A DNA stretch of 64,000 bases from positions 1 to 64,000 of the forward strand of contig CAUYLG010013942.1 of NCBI GenBank assembly GCA_963573385.1, given 5' to 3'. Under the pieces are notes generated by a model. The model was not told the origin of the DNA. It made no database searches and saw nothing but the letters and a program-made list of their open reading frames with translations. Below are positions 40,557 to 58,164 of the stretch, one piece after another (position 1 is the stretch's first letter; every line of letters begins with the position of its first letter). This stretch comes from Cacajao melanocephalus. Taxonomy: Eukaryota; Chordata; Mammalia; Primates; Pitheciidae. A program made the translations under genes and the position numbers.

Positions 40557-43500
40557 CTTTCTGGTGTGTTAACCCTAACTGCTGTTAGGGAGTGTTGGGT
40601 GACAATTCTTTCTGGCTACTTCCTGCTGAAAGGTGTGTCACGTGGGGAACAACAGCTAAGGCTCCTCCTGGCATCGACCTAAGGGTCTTCGGAAGAAAGA
40701 TGTCTATGTGTGTTTGGTCTGCAGCACCATTTAGAGTTTGATTGCTGTCAGTTGTTCTAATGGATTGTGATACTGGTTTGCATCCACCACATGCTGCAGA
40801 AACATTAATATAAAAGTAACATTCTTTTTGGAATAAGTGGCATTGGAATTGGGTGCCTAGAGTAACTTTAGAGTTGACCTTGGCTAAATCTTTCCTGCAA
40901 TTATTAATCACCTCATGACTTCCCCAGAGCATCTAAGATATGCTTCAACTTTCTGACTTGTTCTAAACATCCTTTTGTTAAACAACCAACTATTCTTTTT
41001 AAGACAAGTATTTACTATCCTTATAATCCTTTAATATTTCCTTTTCAGTAAAACTATTATCCCTGCTATAAGGATAATAATTAAGCAAAACACTACACCA
41101 ATGGAAACTCTGTCCAATATTCCAGCTAGAAGGTGCTACCATGTATAGCCCTACTACAAATAATAGAGTTAGTATAGCAGATCTTGCAAGTGTGGTATAG
41201 TTAGTAATTTCCATATAAAATCTTACTTGCCAAGATACAGAATTTCTCTTTGGGGTCTATGAAGTTCCTTGGTTTTATTTTCCTAAATGAAGAAAACTCC
41301 AGGTTATGGGCACCCTATTCACTTTCACTACCTGGCAGGATTTGCAGGATAGTTGCTCGGAACTAGCGTATTGATCTGGATTTTTATGTTGCCCATCCCT
41401 TTTTGTTTCTTCCAAGCTGCTGGAGATCACCACTTGATTTATAGGAATATGGAGAATTAGTCTAAAATGGAGGCAAAAATCTTAAAAACAATTAATGAGA
41501 TGAGGATTTAATGACATATGTATGATGAGCTTTGGAGTATATAATTTTTCTTTCTCCAGTTCTCATTTTTGGTAAAAACAAATTATGATAGGACCATGTT
41601 CTTGGTAGAAAAAACTTTAGTCTTATACTTGGCCTGATTGTTTGCATTAAGTGCAGCAAGAATGGTTATTTCTACATAGGCCCTTTGGACAGGCTTTGAT
41701 GGAACTCAGTTCCATGATGAATCTTAGCTAGGACCTTTTCAAGCTGGGTTTATATTCTCAAATACCTGTGAGTTGGGTTATCCTTTTCTCTTAAAGTTCC
41801 AAGATAAACTTGGAGCTCCTGGATCTGTTAAAAAGTGACATTCTTTACTGACCACTGGTTAGGAACCCTGTACAGAACTGTGTAGATAAGGTATGAGGCG
41901 AGTCTTCCCCAAGGGGCTTTTATCAGCTCTGCAAGTCAAGATTCACTCCTTAAAGGGAAGATAAACTTCCAGTCAAAGCCTTGATAAAATGACCAGTTTT
42001 CCAATTGTGTCCTGTTGCAAAAGAAAATGGATTCTTATTGCACTGATGCAAACAGCTATATTGCCATAAGTTAAGAGTACTCACAGATAGTTTCCAAATT
42101 CTAGAGGAACTAAGCGGAGAGAAACAAACATGCTCCAAATTTAGTTCTCAGGAGTATACCTTGCTCACTTTTTAAAGGATTTAAATAGTTCAAAATAAGT
42201 TTCCTTGATTCTGAAAAACAAAATAAGGATAAGCAATATTTCAAACAAGTCAAAAAGGTTGCTTTAACTTTGGGTACAGTCCATTTAGTTAACTCTTGTT
42301 TTGCTTCACTCTTGTAAACATTTCAGTTCTTCATGAGTCCTGTACATTTTTTCTCTATTCCAATGTTACAATTTTCAAAGCTATTAAAACCTGCATTTGA
42401 GAACCCCTATTAAAGTCCTTAATATAGCTAGATTATAAGCCATATTTTGAGAAGGAACAAAGACAATTGTCTGCAAGTGACAAAGTTTCCAGGGTACTTA
42501 CAGTTGAAAACATGACAAACAAAGAAGTTTAGTTATCTCCATAGCTAAATAATTAACTATCAATTAATTATGATTGATAGCATATACTCGGATATTACAA
42601 TTTTAGAAATCCCATATAATGGTGGAACACCAACATTCACCAAAATGTAGCTTAAATAAATTGGACATAATTTTGGCAATCCCATGTGACTAAACATGTC
42701 AAATAATTCTGCTTATCTCTTTGCTGAATGTTTCAAGTGCCCTGTGAACCATCCAATAAGCCTGGCTTCAGGGAAGACAATTCTGAAATGTGAAGTTTGA
42801 CTTTAGGATGCCTAAAACACTTGATGTTACAAAATAGAATTCTAGATTACCATAAATTACTTACTTTGCCAAAATGACTAAGAAAGCAAAAATTTTTTAT
42901 TAGCCTTTACTATTTCATGAAAGTTTTGTTCAAAGACAAATTTTACCGTTGCATTAGTCTATTAACATTAAGCCCAATTTTTAATGAAACCTCATAGACA
43001 ATTCCATCTAATCTTAACCAATTTTACAATGAAGTAAAATCTTTACAAACCTTTTATAACCACTTTTGCTGGAAGAGTGGTTAGTATCTTAAGACAGCCT
43101 TGCTGTGCTTTTGTTTCAATTTATAAAAAACCATACAATACCCTTTAAATTTAGTTAATGTTTAAACATTTTTGCAAGATTAAATTTTACAATCTTTTCA
43201 CAAATTAAACCTTTAGCTTTACCATATCAAATTTAAGATAATCCCTCATCCTTGGGCAAAATTTACATTTCTATGCTTTCTTAAAATATTTTACTAGAAG
43301 ACACATTTTACTCTTTTTATATACCTTGTATATAAAGCTGTTCAGTAATCTCAAATACGTGTTGCACCGTTAACTCTTAGCAACTTCTACTTTTGGTGAA
43401 AAACCCGGTTAGTAAGCAACTTTAATTATGTACCAGGTGTGGAGCCTAGGACCCAGACAGAAGTGTAGATTAGGTCTGACTGTTTCCAGTGTCTAACTCC

Positions 43501-46500
43501 ACCTGTCTCAGTCCTTACCTAGCTTTAAAGCATGCAGTATGCAACCTTGGAACATTTAGCAAACCTGATTTAGACCACCTTTTTGCATTTCAACGACACT
43601 TTTTGCATTTCAATGACAATTTTTATTTCTTAAAGTCATGAACTAAAAAGTATTTTAAGTGCTTTCTTTTAAGCCAATCAATTAAAGCTCTTTTTGTAGA
43701 CGCTACACATCATACATATATAGCAACACAGACAGAAGATTCAGCACTTGTAAAATGGTTCATTTGACAGTTTCTTAATTAGATTGCTGGCTTCAGGGTG
43801 GAGCCCTTGGAGAAAGGGCTAGGAAGGCATGCATTTCTAGGGCATAATAAGCAGGCACAGCTGAAAGCAAAGACAGATCCCCAAAATTAAAGGTGCCATT
43901 TTATAATGGATTTTAGATCTTCAAAAGGAGGGATATGCTCTGGGAGAAGAATGCAGTGCTTCTACCATGCATTTCATTGCAAGGCAACCCAAAACCAATC
44001 AGCTTATTTTGCAGTAAGCCAAACCCCCCATAGGAGTCTCATCTCTCAATGGGGGATGAGGATTATTGTTTCAGGTGACCAAGAATATGCTTCTCTGATT
44101 CAAATATGCAGAGTTAAGTATCCTTCCATAGCTACTGTTAGACATCCCTTAAAGTATATTTTCTCCCTAGTTATTATACACTAAGGCGCCCTCATGTGAG
44201 GTAATTTCTAATACCTCTGAAACTCAAAACTGTCAGATAACACAATGCAAACCAGAGAAGAGCCTTTGATTTTGAGAGGGAATGATCTGCTTTTAATTCC
44301 TGGGGTTTTATGAGGAAAACACTTTTTCTCAAAACAGGGTTTGTGGTGCCTCCTCCGTTCTTCCCAGGGAGTCCCAGGCTACCAGAAGTTGTTTTATGGC
44401 CTCTCATGTGTGTATTAAGAGTGGCAACACAATAAATGGAGAAAAATGATTCAGTTGACTGAGAATAAAAAGCTTTTTCCAGAAAAGTAAGATCCAAGAA
44501 GAGTAATAAAACATAAAGATATTTTAAATATATCTAGAAATTGGATATCTACTTTTAATTAAGCTGAGCATTCTTTAAGAAAATCATTTTAAATCTCTTG
44601 TTTCTCAACTTTAGCCACACCAAGCAGTTAAGATTTTCAGCTTTTGAACTTTATAAACAGTGACCTCACAGGTGAAACTAACAAGCCTTAATTAGGTTGT
44701 GACTTAACCAGGAATGCAAGGTATTTTCAAAGGGATGATAAGCTGCTTTTGAATCTGTCATTGCAAAATTGATTGAGACAGTGAAAGAGATCTGAACCAA
44801 GCAACTCCATTTTGTTTCCAGCCTCCAGGCTGTCCTTACCCATCCTTGGGTGTAGGCTGAACCAACTTTCGGAGGAGCATGCTTTACAGTTTATAGTCTA
44901 ATACAAATATAATAACAGCCCCTTCCTAAGATATACTTCCCTCTTTTCTGGGGACCAGACCGAGAAACTAGCCACAAGATTAGGAACCATTGTTCAGGAG
45001 TCATGAAGCTGGAGGCTGTAAGATTTTGACCCTCCCTTAACTGCTCTCAAGATCAGTTGTTAAGATATTTTGTAAACCCTGTCATTGATGGATCAGCTGG
45101 CACCACACAGATGAACAAACTGGCTTATCTGATTTTCTGGCCTTCACCCAGGAACTGACTTAGCACAAGAAGACAGCCACCACTGTAAAATGGTGGAGAC
45201 TAAAAGTATTGCCATGTGTTTACAAGTGGCATATAACAAAGACATATAATGTGGAAGCCTATAGCCAAGTTCGTTACTGATCATTTTGTTGAGCTGGCTT
45301 GAATAGCAGGCTTATGGGGTCCTGGGTCTCCATCCTAGCCTAATGTATGCTTTTCTTTGGACAGAACCATACAGAAAGACACACAAAGCACACCAGATTG
45401 GCTACAGCTTAAGACTACCTCAAAAATCCCTTTTCATTAATTTAAACTTCACAGAGAATATAAAAAATGATCCTTATTCATTTTACCGGTTTGCACGGGG
45501 AGAGAGAAACCAAAAACTTGAATGGTAAATTTTTACCCTTTTGCTGGCATGTCAGTCTTCTGGGTTCCCTTCTCCCTCGCTCAACTCTAAACCAAGCATT
45601 TTAAGGTTTGGAAAATTAACTTTTCCCAGGTTGGAAAAACATTATAAATAAAGATAGGAACTATTTTAAACCATGAAAGAAGGAAAAAGATACCATGCAA
45701 AAGTCTGGAATATCAATTAGAGTTGTTCAAGAGGTACTGCTTCCTTTCCTATCAACAATGGTGTTTCCTCTATTTCTTCACCTTCCCGATTTTCTCTCTT
45801 CCCTTTTTGCCTATTATAGGAGACATATTGTTCTTCTCCGAAACTATCTGCTATTTGCAGAGTTACCTGTTTTTCAGCTACAATTGTGGTTAGGCTTTGG
45901 GGCAGCTTAACATCCCTCCATGAGAGGTCATATAACTGAGTTAAATTTTAGAAAGCTTCTATGTACTTATCAGGGTCATTAGAAAGTGGCCTAACTCTCC
46001 TTTTACTTAACTAAAGGTCATGCAATGAGAAAAGAACTTGAACCCTAGTGGCATCACCTCCCTTGGGCATTTTCTGTAGGGGTAAAAGTGAAGGTGGGGG
46101 AGTGGGAAATTTTGGAGATGGTGGAGGTGGAAGAGCAGCAGGTGTGGTTGAAGCTGGCTCCAGATAAGGGGGAGTAAAAGGGCTGGGACATCTAATAGCT
46201 GCTTCAAATGGTTCCCCCAGAAGTTGCTTCTCTAATTTTGGGGAATTATTCTCTTTGTGCCTGCCTGATATGATTGCTAAAGAGCTGGGTTGGTTTTGCA
46301 ATTCTTGCAAAGGTCTAGCACAAAGGTCATGCCCTTGTGTAAAACAAAATGAGCTGCTTTTTCTTTAAAGACTCAGGGTGAGAGGAGTTCCAGTGCCTCA
46401 GAATGCACTGAGAAGGGAGTGCATGCTGAAGATGTTACCCATCTAGAAAGATGAATGAGAAAAAGACATCCCTTTAGTCTCCTTTTTTTCAGTGTGACCC

Positions 46501-47829
46501 AGGGTGGAGAGGAATACAGTGAGGGTGTCCCCCCTGCTGTTTTCTTCTTCGTGGTTCCTGGGTCTTGGCACCTTGAACATGTCGACCATGGTTGCACGTG
46601 TGACCCCCAGCCATAGCACCAAGGAACTAAGTGATCAGGGTTAGTTATTCTTACCCAAGTGGCTCTTGTCCTGTGCCTGTTATTTTTCTTTGACTTCCTA
46701 GACTTGTGTGACTTGTCTGGCTTCCCCAAAAAAATGAATGTCAGGAGAGACTATGTTACAGTTGCATTTGGACAACTGTTGCACTTTCCTCCTTGATGGA
46801 GGCAGTGTGCTGGTTTGAGCTCTGTATCCTGCTATTATGGCCTGTGTTAAAGCATTTACTCTTAGAGGATGTTTTCAGTTAACTTCCAAACTTAAAATCC
46901 CCTTACTAATTAAGTACCGTTCTAATTGGAGGCAGAATAGGTACCTTAAAAGAAAGTAGGAATCAAATGGCTGTTTTCTTGCTGATGGGACAGTACTGAG
47001 ACTAAAATTTGGCTTTGGAGGATATTTTGCTCCTAATTGTTACAGGTGGAGTTTTCCCATTGACAGAAGCAACATAAAGCCTGGTCTCTAGTGCAATAAG
47101 GAAAAAGAATTGGGAAGCCAAGGTGTTTTGTTAAGTGACAATGTGCCTCATGGAGAGAGTACCTATTCCACTAGGTGGCGGCGGTGTTGACATTGAAATG
47201 CCATGAGCTCTCTAGACCAAGGGCAGAGAGTGACACTTGATGTAGGGGGTGTGGGGGCTCTGTTTCTAGAAAATCCAAAGGCGCCTTTCCTTGATCTATA
47301 TCCACAGTTACTACAACCTTCCCTGATCTTGCCAAACAAGATGACTTCCCTGAACTAAGACTTCCTGCACGTTGCATACATGGAGAGGTTAGTAGATATG
47401 ATGATCATGGACAGGAAAGGAGGAAATTTATGATAGGAAAGTTGGAGATCCTGTTGCCAACATACTACCAGGGTGGTTGGAATTTCTGACACTGAGGTCA
47501 GTCCAGAAACCTTTGGATAACACTAGGGAGTAGCCCCTGCCAGAAGTCCTCACTTGCCCCAGTACTTCTTCCAGCCCCGTGTAATGGCTAAGTCCTCTGT
47601 GAAAGAAGGCTGGTTCAAACATGGCCAATATGCCCAACAACCCACAGGTATTTGGGGATTCTTTGTTTTCTCCAATATGTGTGACATCTGAGTCTTTAAG
47701 AACAGCAGCCTTGCTAATTGTATTTTTAAATGGCTGGAAGATGCCTGTTACTGATTTGATTTTGAAATGGAGACTGAGAGCCTCAGAATGAAAGGACAGA
47801 TTTTGAGGTTTTCTCTGTACTTAACACTT
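40557..47829 (-). other. Provirus interior (gag-pol-env remnants)
   Basis: Order on the minus strand is leader, gag, then presumed pol and env. Apart from gag, assignment rests on position. The ORFs at 44192-44497 and 40585-40932 are too decayed to name. The left part is very AT-rich (42200-43400). Confidence 0.6.
45880..46729 (-). pseudogene. gag: Decayed retroviral gag
   Basis: A 99-codon frame (46011-46310) has a proline-rich middle with runs such as PPPPSPKFPTPPP, then a stretch that resembles a gammaretroviral capsid start (RVQVLFSLHDL), then a stop. Capsid-like fragments DKYIEAF and LYDLSWRDV continue in other frames down to about 45900, so at least one frameshift and stops separate them. 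A 118-codon frame upstream (46373-46729) may cover the gag N-terminus or leader. Gag builds the virion core; this copy cannot. Confidence 0.65.
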
Positions 47830-48408
47830 TGATGATTCTACCTTCTGTTTTGAAACCAAAAGAATTCAGGACACGGACGCATGTGGGTGGGTTAAGGAGT
47901 GGAAAGTTTAGTAGAAGAAAGGAGAGAGCAGAGCAGCACCTTGTGTATGTGAAAGAGACCTCTGAAAAAGAGGGGTGGCAGCAGACTGCAGCAGATTTTA
48001 TAGGCAGGCTGGAGAAGGTGGTGTCTGATTTATGTAGGACTCACATATTGGTTTGATCAGGTGTGATGTTTACATAGCACATGGGGAAAGATCATCACCC
48101 CACCCTAATGTTACTATGCAAATAGACTTCCAGTTGATTGGGACCATCTTGTCTGTTGTTTATTGTAAATGTAGCTGACAAAGAGAAGGGAAGATGGTGC
48201 CACCTTGAGCATGTCTAGTTCCTAGTTCCTGCTGGCATTCACTTGTGCAAGCTCTCAGCTTGCTTGTCTATGTCTGCAGCTCAACTTTACAGGCTGCTGT
48301 TTGTTAGAAAATGATTTGAGGCTGCTTTTTATTAAAGAGAAAAGCCTTGCTGCAGACTCTCATACCTTTACTATCTGCCTAAGTTATTTATTCATAACTC
48401 CTATATCA
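47830..48408 (-). repeat. Provirus 5' LTR
   Basis: A 579-bp LTR with TG/CA ends. The minus strand begins TGATATAGGAGTTATGAAT, with a TATA box (CCTATAAAATCTGC) near 47990-48003 and no obvious AATAAA downstream of it. Confidence 0.88.
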
Positions 48409-52080
<3,672 letters not shown>

Positions 52081-53667
52081 CATTAAGTGTTCTTGTGCTG
52101 TGAACCTTAAGACATATAGACATATTTCTAAAGAGTTTCTTTGAAATCAGAAGCCAGCTTATCCATGGCTACTTGGTACTTTCATTAATTTATACACATT
52201 CAGTGGAGCTCAGGTCCTCATTCTTCTCATGATCCATGTAGTAGTTTATGTTGCCCTGCATTGAGCTGCATCAGACTGCTACTTAGAAGTTTGGGAATTT
52301 ATGGAGTAAATAAACTCCTCATTTTATAAAAAGGAAATAAACTTGATCAAAGGTAAGACAGCATTTTTGCTTTGTTGCATGAAGTATTGTTGCTCATGGG
52401 TATACATAAAAGAAGGAAGCGTGAAAATGAGAAGGCAAAGAATAGGGAAGATCTGTGACTTGCTTAGTATTGCACACCTACTATTGGGTAAAATCAGAAT
52501 TGGAAACCAGGTCAGCCTCATATCAAATCACATGTTCATAGTTATGATAGGCTCTATCCAGTAATTGTAGCAATTGTACCCAAATTCCTAAAGTTAATTC
52601 CACTTGCAAAATACTTGTATGGAGCCCACCTGGCACTTATGAATCCATATTTTAGAAGCTCTCTCAAATGCCTTGGTGACCAAGTGCTAAAATGGTTACT
52701 ACAAAAAGCCCAGAATAATTCATTTCTGAACAATTGCCAGCAAACAAACTCCTAGCTATTGATGCAACTTGATTCCTGATACTTTGTTTTATCTCTATTA
52801 ATAATTAGCAATATAATAATTAATAATGCCTGTTATAATTGAATCAGTTATAGAATTGTCAAGTTTGGCTAGTTTGTTGTTGGGTGTGGATATTTTAAGT
52901 TCTAATGTTCTTCAGTTACATCATTTTCTTTTTCTACTTGACAGGGAACTCTAAGGGCAGTTGTTTACTGTGAATCACTAACGGCTATAAAAATTTTAAA
53001 ACATAGCAGTTGTCAACAAACATTTGTTGAACTAGCTTAAATAATTTTTATAGATTATACTTTTATTATGATAAATGGTTATAGTATTCACTTTCTTGTG
53101 GTGTTCAGTGAATTAAAATAATTATTGCAGAGCTTCTAATGAGAAAACCCATCCATGGGTCCTACTCAATATGTACCTTCAGCAAAATCTGTTTTGAAAT
53201 TAAGGTGCTCCCCAGCTAATACTGTGATCAAAATGCCTGCAGAATTAAATGCAATATGACATTCAGTGTTTTAAATATGAGTCATTAAAGAATATTCTAA
53301 TATTGTGAATTTTTTACAGACAATGATGGAAAAGAAAAGATAGTGTTCTATTTTTATAATGAGAAACACTAGGAGATGCACTACAAAATTACATTTCCAG
53401 TGAGATTTGAGTAGCACCTTATCTTTGCAATGTGTTCTTTATTCATTGATTCAGGGTATCATTCATAGGGTACATAGGTGAATATGACAATGATAATATG
53501 TTTGGCAATACATAGATTGCAATCCTTCTCAGTTAAAGTGGTGTTTATGGTGTGGTTAGATGCAGATAAAAATGTTTGCAATAATCTTTGTGTGATAGCA
53601 TTTTCAACACCAAACAGATATAGTTATGGATCAGTAACTGCCCTTAAGTAGCAAAATGTGTATCCAT

Positions 53668-53680
53668 CCATCCATCCTTC
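53668..53680 (+). repeat. Short (ATCC)n
   Basis: Three to four ATCC units (ATCCATCCATCCATCC) in single-copy DNA. Confidence 0.85.
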
Positions 53681-54473
53681 TTCTGGGACTTCTCAAAGTT
53701 TTGAATACAGTAAAGTATATTTTGAATCTTACAGAATGTAAGGAAGGTTGTAAGCCATGTTGTTCAAATTTGGAACTAGGAACCCTTATTTTAACAGTAT
53801 CTGTTAACATCTTACATGACAGTGGTATTCTGTGGAACTGTTTGTAAAATGCTGTAATTAGGCTTTAAACTAGGTTCCAAATTACCCTGATTTGTAGCAC
53901 ATGTACTTTTGTCACTAAGAATATAAAGAATATAAAACATGAAATATAACCTGTTTATTTTTTTTTCTCAATGTGTGTGTTCAAAAAATTGGCGACCATT
54001 TAGACATATAAGAGATAAGTCAGGTATATCTGTGAATCACCTCAAGGGTTTTAAGCCAAGTTATTTTGCTTTGCATTATTCTATTCTCTCTCTTTTTTTT
54101 TTTTTTTGTAACCATTCTTTGTTTTTTTATCAACATCCCTCTGAACAATAACAATGTTATAGCTCAAAGGGATGACAGTTGGCAAATAGTACTATAACAT
54201 GGCAATAAGATACAGAATGAAAATTGTATCTGTGTCAAATTGCTTCTGAATCATTTAGTTCAAGATAGTCAAATTAGGAAGAGCACTCCTGAGCCATACA
54301 GATGAGGCAGTAGTTTGGGGAAAGCTATCTCTAGCTCTTTAGTGTTTAATATCTACTATTTAATATTGTTATTTCCAGAGTACCAATCTTGAGGAGAATT
54401 TTGAAATCAAGATTAGGCTACAGTAAGAATTTAAGGTGTGTTTTTGTATATATACATATACATGTATATACAT

Positions 54474-55814
54474 AGCTCACCCTTGAACAACAGAGGGTTA
54501 GCCATCCTAACCTCTACACAATCAAAAACTCACATACAACGTTTGACTCCCCAAAATCTTTTTTCTTTTCTTCCTTTTTTTTTTTTTGGAGACAAGGTCT
54601 CACTCTCTTGTCCAGACTGCAGTGCAGTGGCATGAACGGGGCTGACTGAAGCCTCGACCTTCTGAGCTTAAGTGGTCCTCCTGTTTCAGCTTCCTGAGTA
54701 ACTGGGAACACAGGTACACACCACCATGCCAATTTTTTTTTTTTTTTAATGGAGACATGGGTTCTCATTATATTGCTTGGACTCATCTTGAACTCCTGGG
54801 CTGAAGTCATCCTATAACATCTGCCTCCCAAAGTGTGGGGATTACAGACAGGAGCCACTATGGCTCAGTCCTGAAAATCTTAACTACTGATAGCCTACTG
54901 TTGACCAGAAACCTTGCTAATAAGTAGCATAAACAGTCGATTTAACACATACTTGGCATATTTGTTATATATTGCATTCTTGCAGTAATGTAAGCCAGAG
55001 AAAATGTTATCAAAATCATGAGAAAATACATTACTAAACTTATTTAATAATATATAAATTTATTACATAATGTGTTTACAAGATGAATCATGTGTCTGAA
55101 GTGGGAGAAAACTGCAGCTGCAGAGGTCAATCTACAGTACATATCAAATAATTCAACCTTTTCTTGTAATGTCATGACTTATCTCTGCCTCTTGGGAGCA
55201 CTCTCAACATCACTAGTGGCACTTCATATAGGTCCCATGGTGTTATTCAAGATTTACGGTATTGCAGTAAACACGAGGAAAAATACACAAGAACTGCAAG
55301 AGATCACTTTTCCCATGATAAGCAATTTACTGAAGCTATGAACTGCTCACGTGGAGATGATTAGTGTCACGCTGCATTTTAAGCGGATACTCACAACACT
55401 TGAGCTCATTGCAGTAACAATGGGAGGTGGCTACGAAGTTATCACAGCAGTACCGTGTGTGCTATGGTTAATTTTATGCATTGATTGCTGCATTCTTGTG
55501 TGCGTTTACATTTCTTTCTACTGTGTTTGGAGCCATGTATCATCCGTGTTTGTTCACATAAGTTTTGATAAATTTTAACTTTTTACAATTTGTATATTTT
55601 ATGATAGTAAATAACAAAATAGACTAGTATCTACATATATTTTACACATTTAGGGTATAACTTCTTCTTATTTTTATATTTAGGCTACACTTTTTATCTG
55701 CAGGGTTTTTCAAATTATTGCAAATCTCAAAAAGAAGTTTCCAAAATGTTTATTCAAAAACATTTATATATAAATGGACCCACATGGTTCAAACTTAGGT
55801 TGCTCAAGAGTCAG
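54474..55814. mobile_element. Tigger-like DNA transposon, split by Alu
   Basis: The left end reads CTCACCCTTGAACAACAGAG and the right end, in reverse, TGACTCTTGAGCAACCTAAG, i.e. diverged terminal inverted repeats. About 1 kb of interior has weak frames (55090-55341, 55351-55578) that I do not recognise as transposase. The ends recall a Tc1/mariner Tigger family; the exact one is uncertain. Confidence 0.65.
54561..54873 (-). mobile_element. AluJ-like element inside the DNA transposon
   Basis: Old Alu in reverse with T-rich tail and linker; AAAATCTT at 54553-54560 and 54874-54881 is its target duplication. Confidence 0.92.
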
Positions 55815-55929
55815 TTTATGTAATTTGCCTTATTGACACAGCACATTCATTCAATCCATGTACTCACTGAACTCTCCAGGAGTTTGTAAAAGAAAATAGG
55901 TAATGACCTAATATTTACTAAGTAAATGC

Positions 55930-56000
55930 CAGCATTTCATTTAAATATCAAAACAACACAATGAAATAGGTATTTTTAATCCTCCTCTTTATAGATGTGG
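55930..56000. repeat. MIR/L2-like relic
   Basis: AACACAATGAAATAGGTATT and CCTCTTTATAGATGTGGTAA look like the usual MIR/L2 core, then break off into GTGG-rich DNA. Confidence 0.45.
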
Positions 56001-56329
56001 TAACATTTTGCTGTGGATGTGGAATGGTGGGCCAGTCCTTGGGCACCAGTGTGGTGGTGTTGGTGGTGCAAAGGCTGCTCCTGGATGATGCGTGTGGGTG
56101 CCAGTGGAGGCCTGTATGGTGGATTGATAACCTGGCACCTGTACAGTGTGTGTGGGCCACCTTGGTTGTAGAGGAAGAATGACAATTTTCACCTCGAATA
56201 ATTTTTAAATGGCACCACTAAAACCAAACCAAACAAACCATTAAATTCGTTTGTTTTACCGTGTGTCAGATTCTGTTAATCACTTTATATTCTTTACCTC
56301 ATTTAGTGCATTTGTATTAAGTTTGTACT

Positions 56330-56630
56330 CATTTTTAATGTAGGCAGAAACTGAGGCTTAGAAAAGTGCATAAATAGCCCAATGTCACACCATTTGTAAG
56401 TAACAGATGGTCCATGATTTAAAGCCAGGCCACTCATGGCCAAAATCTGTTGTTCTTCATTAAATAAAAACTCCCACTTATGAAATGCTTTCATGTACAT
56501 TATCTCATTGAATCATTACAACAGCTCAGCTGGATCAAAAGTATCATAGGGTTATAGACAGATGAGAAACAAAGAAGTTTGGTAATTTTTCCCAAGGTCA
56601 TACAGCTATAGGTTTTTTTAGTTTGAACCT
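56330..56630. repeat. MIR/L2-like relics
   Basis: CAGAAACTGAGGCTTAGAAA...ATGTCACACCATTTGTAAGT and, further on, ATTATCTCATTGAATCATTA...CCAAGGTCATACAGCTATA are two old SINE/L2 cores. Confidence 0.55.
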
Positions 56631-57934
56631 AAAACCTTTTTTTTTTTAAAAAGTTTGATGTTTCTTCTAGTTGTCCATATTTCTTACAACAACAGATAAA
56701 ATATTCAAATGTTATATTTTCATCAGAATAGATTTTTTTTTCAAGTCTAGCCTCTGCTACTAAATTTGTAATTTTAAGCAAATTCTTAATCTCTGTGAAG
56801 CTTTGCTTCTTCATCTCTCACTTAAGGCTAGCAATTCTAGCTGCCTCATAGTGTTATTGCACAGTTTACATGAAAATGCATATGTCTAGGCAAGTGCCCA
56901 GCACGTTGGAGAGCCTCAATGTATAATCTCTGGCTTTCCTTCTCTCCATCCCTTTCAATGCAAATGGAGTAGTTTCAGGATAAATAAAATAATGTTCAAC
57001 TTATGTAACCAAGTAAAAAGTATATTACCTTAACAACTGGCACCAAAATTCATTTTAGGAAAGAAACTATTTGTCAAAATAACTTCATAAGCCTTTGTGG
57101 AAGATGTGACCCTGACAGCAGAGGTGTCAACAGGAGACCAAGCTATAAAAGGAGAAGGTTAGATGCTCTAGATAAGAAAATGATAGGAATTTATATTTTG
57201 CTCCCAAAAAGGAAGGAAAATAAGAGATAAGTGGAGAATGTAGGGGAGGAGAGAGAAGAGCCAGAGAAACCAGAAAGGTAAGTGAGGTGAGGATACGTGT
57301 GCTGGACAGCCAGGTAAAGTTCTTCCACGGTTATAGAGGACATTTTAAAAATGGGACATACATTGTTAATTTAAAATTGTTCACATTACTTTGATTTAAA
57401 CTCTACCAAAGAAACTAATTTTAGTAAAGTCTCCCACACATGAATATTAGAAATGAATGTTTTGTATCCTAACTGGATTGCTATCAGAAAAACCAGAAAT
57501 ACATAACTAGAAATACAAGAGACTTCAAGAATGTAAGCTACCATACATTCTCAGTAATCTGGGCAACTTGAAGGTGTAAGACAATTTTTACGGGCTCTCA
57601 AGAGATAGGCAGTGCCAGCTGATATGTGGATTATGTATTTAGTTGAAATACCCTCTTTCATGTAGCTGAAAGTCCACTTAAGTTCACTGTATCAAGAAAT
57701 CGTTTCAATTTCACCATGATTGATACATTTGAAGGGGACAAACTGAAGATATTATGATGCCTGAGGCTTAAGGCAATTAAGGACTTTAGGCATCTTTGAA
57801 ACATACCCCTTAACTGCTAAACATTAACACCACTGATAAGAAGTTTCCTCCATTAGGTAATTGGCTTGAATGAACCAGAAGCTTGCTGTGGTGAGTCATT
57901 TCTGAATCTTATTTGCATTTAGTAGACATTATTT

Positions 57935-58160
57935 CTTAGAGCAGTTTTTTGGTTGACTGTAAAACTAGGCAGAAAGTAAGATTTCCCGTACACCCCAATC
58001 CCCATACATGTAAACCTCCAGTGGTAATATTTTTGTTGCAGTAGATGAACTTAAATAGATACATCGTTATCACCCACATTCCATAGTTTACATTGGTGTT
58101 CACTGCTGGTGAATCTTTGTTTATATCTACAAACGTATTACATTGCTAGTGTTACCATCA
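57935..58160 (-). mobile_element. L1 3'-end fragment, antisense
   Basis: AGCAGTTTTTTGGTTGACTG...TTTACATTGGTGTTCACTGC parallels the L1 tail at 24165. Confidence 0.5.
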
Positions 58161-58164
58161 AGCC

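Larger units (their letters stand above)
39869..48408 (-). mobile_element. Class I endogenous retrovirus (ERV1) provirus
   Basis: Two direct LTR copies bound a 7.3-kb interior. The element begins TG and ends CA, and ATAG is duplicated at 39865-39868 and 48409-48412, all inside an L1. It reads on the minus strand, so the 5' LTR is on the right. The capsid start of gag is recognisable near 45880-46310. Frames elsewhere are short and broken. I could not locate pol or env motifs with confidence, nor a convincing primer binding site. A family name cannot be given from memory. LTR divergence and frame decay indicate an old, non-functional copy. Confidence 0.88.

Noticed and set aside
40585..40932. 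115-codon minus-strand frame next to the 3' LTR as an intact env
   Set aside because: Position fits the end of env, but the frame is short and I could not find a sure fusion peptide, disulfide motif or membrane anchor, so it is left unassigned.
46011..46310. Proline-rich minus-strand frame as a new cellular protein
   Set aside because: Its C-terminal part resembles a retroviral capsid start and it sits between two LTRs, so it is decayed gag.
55997..56192. Overlapping frames on both strands
   Set aside because: Low-complexity GTGG-rich DNA is open in many frames; no homology or initiation context.
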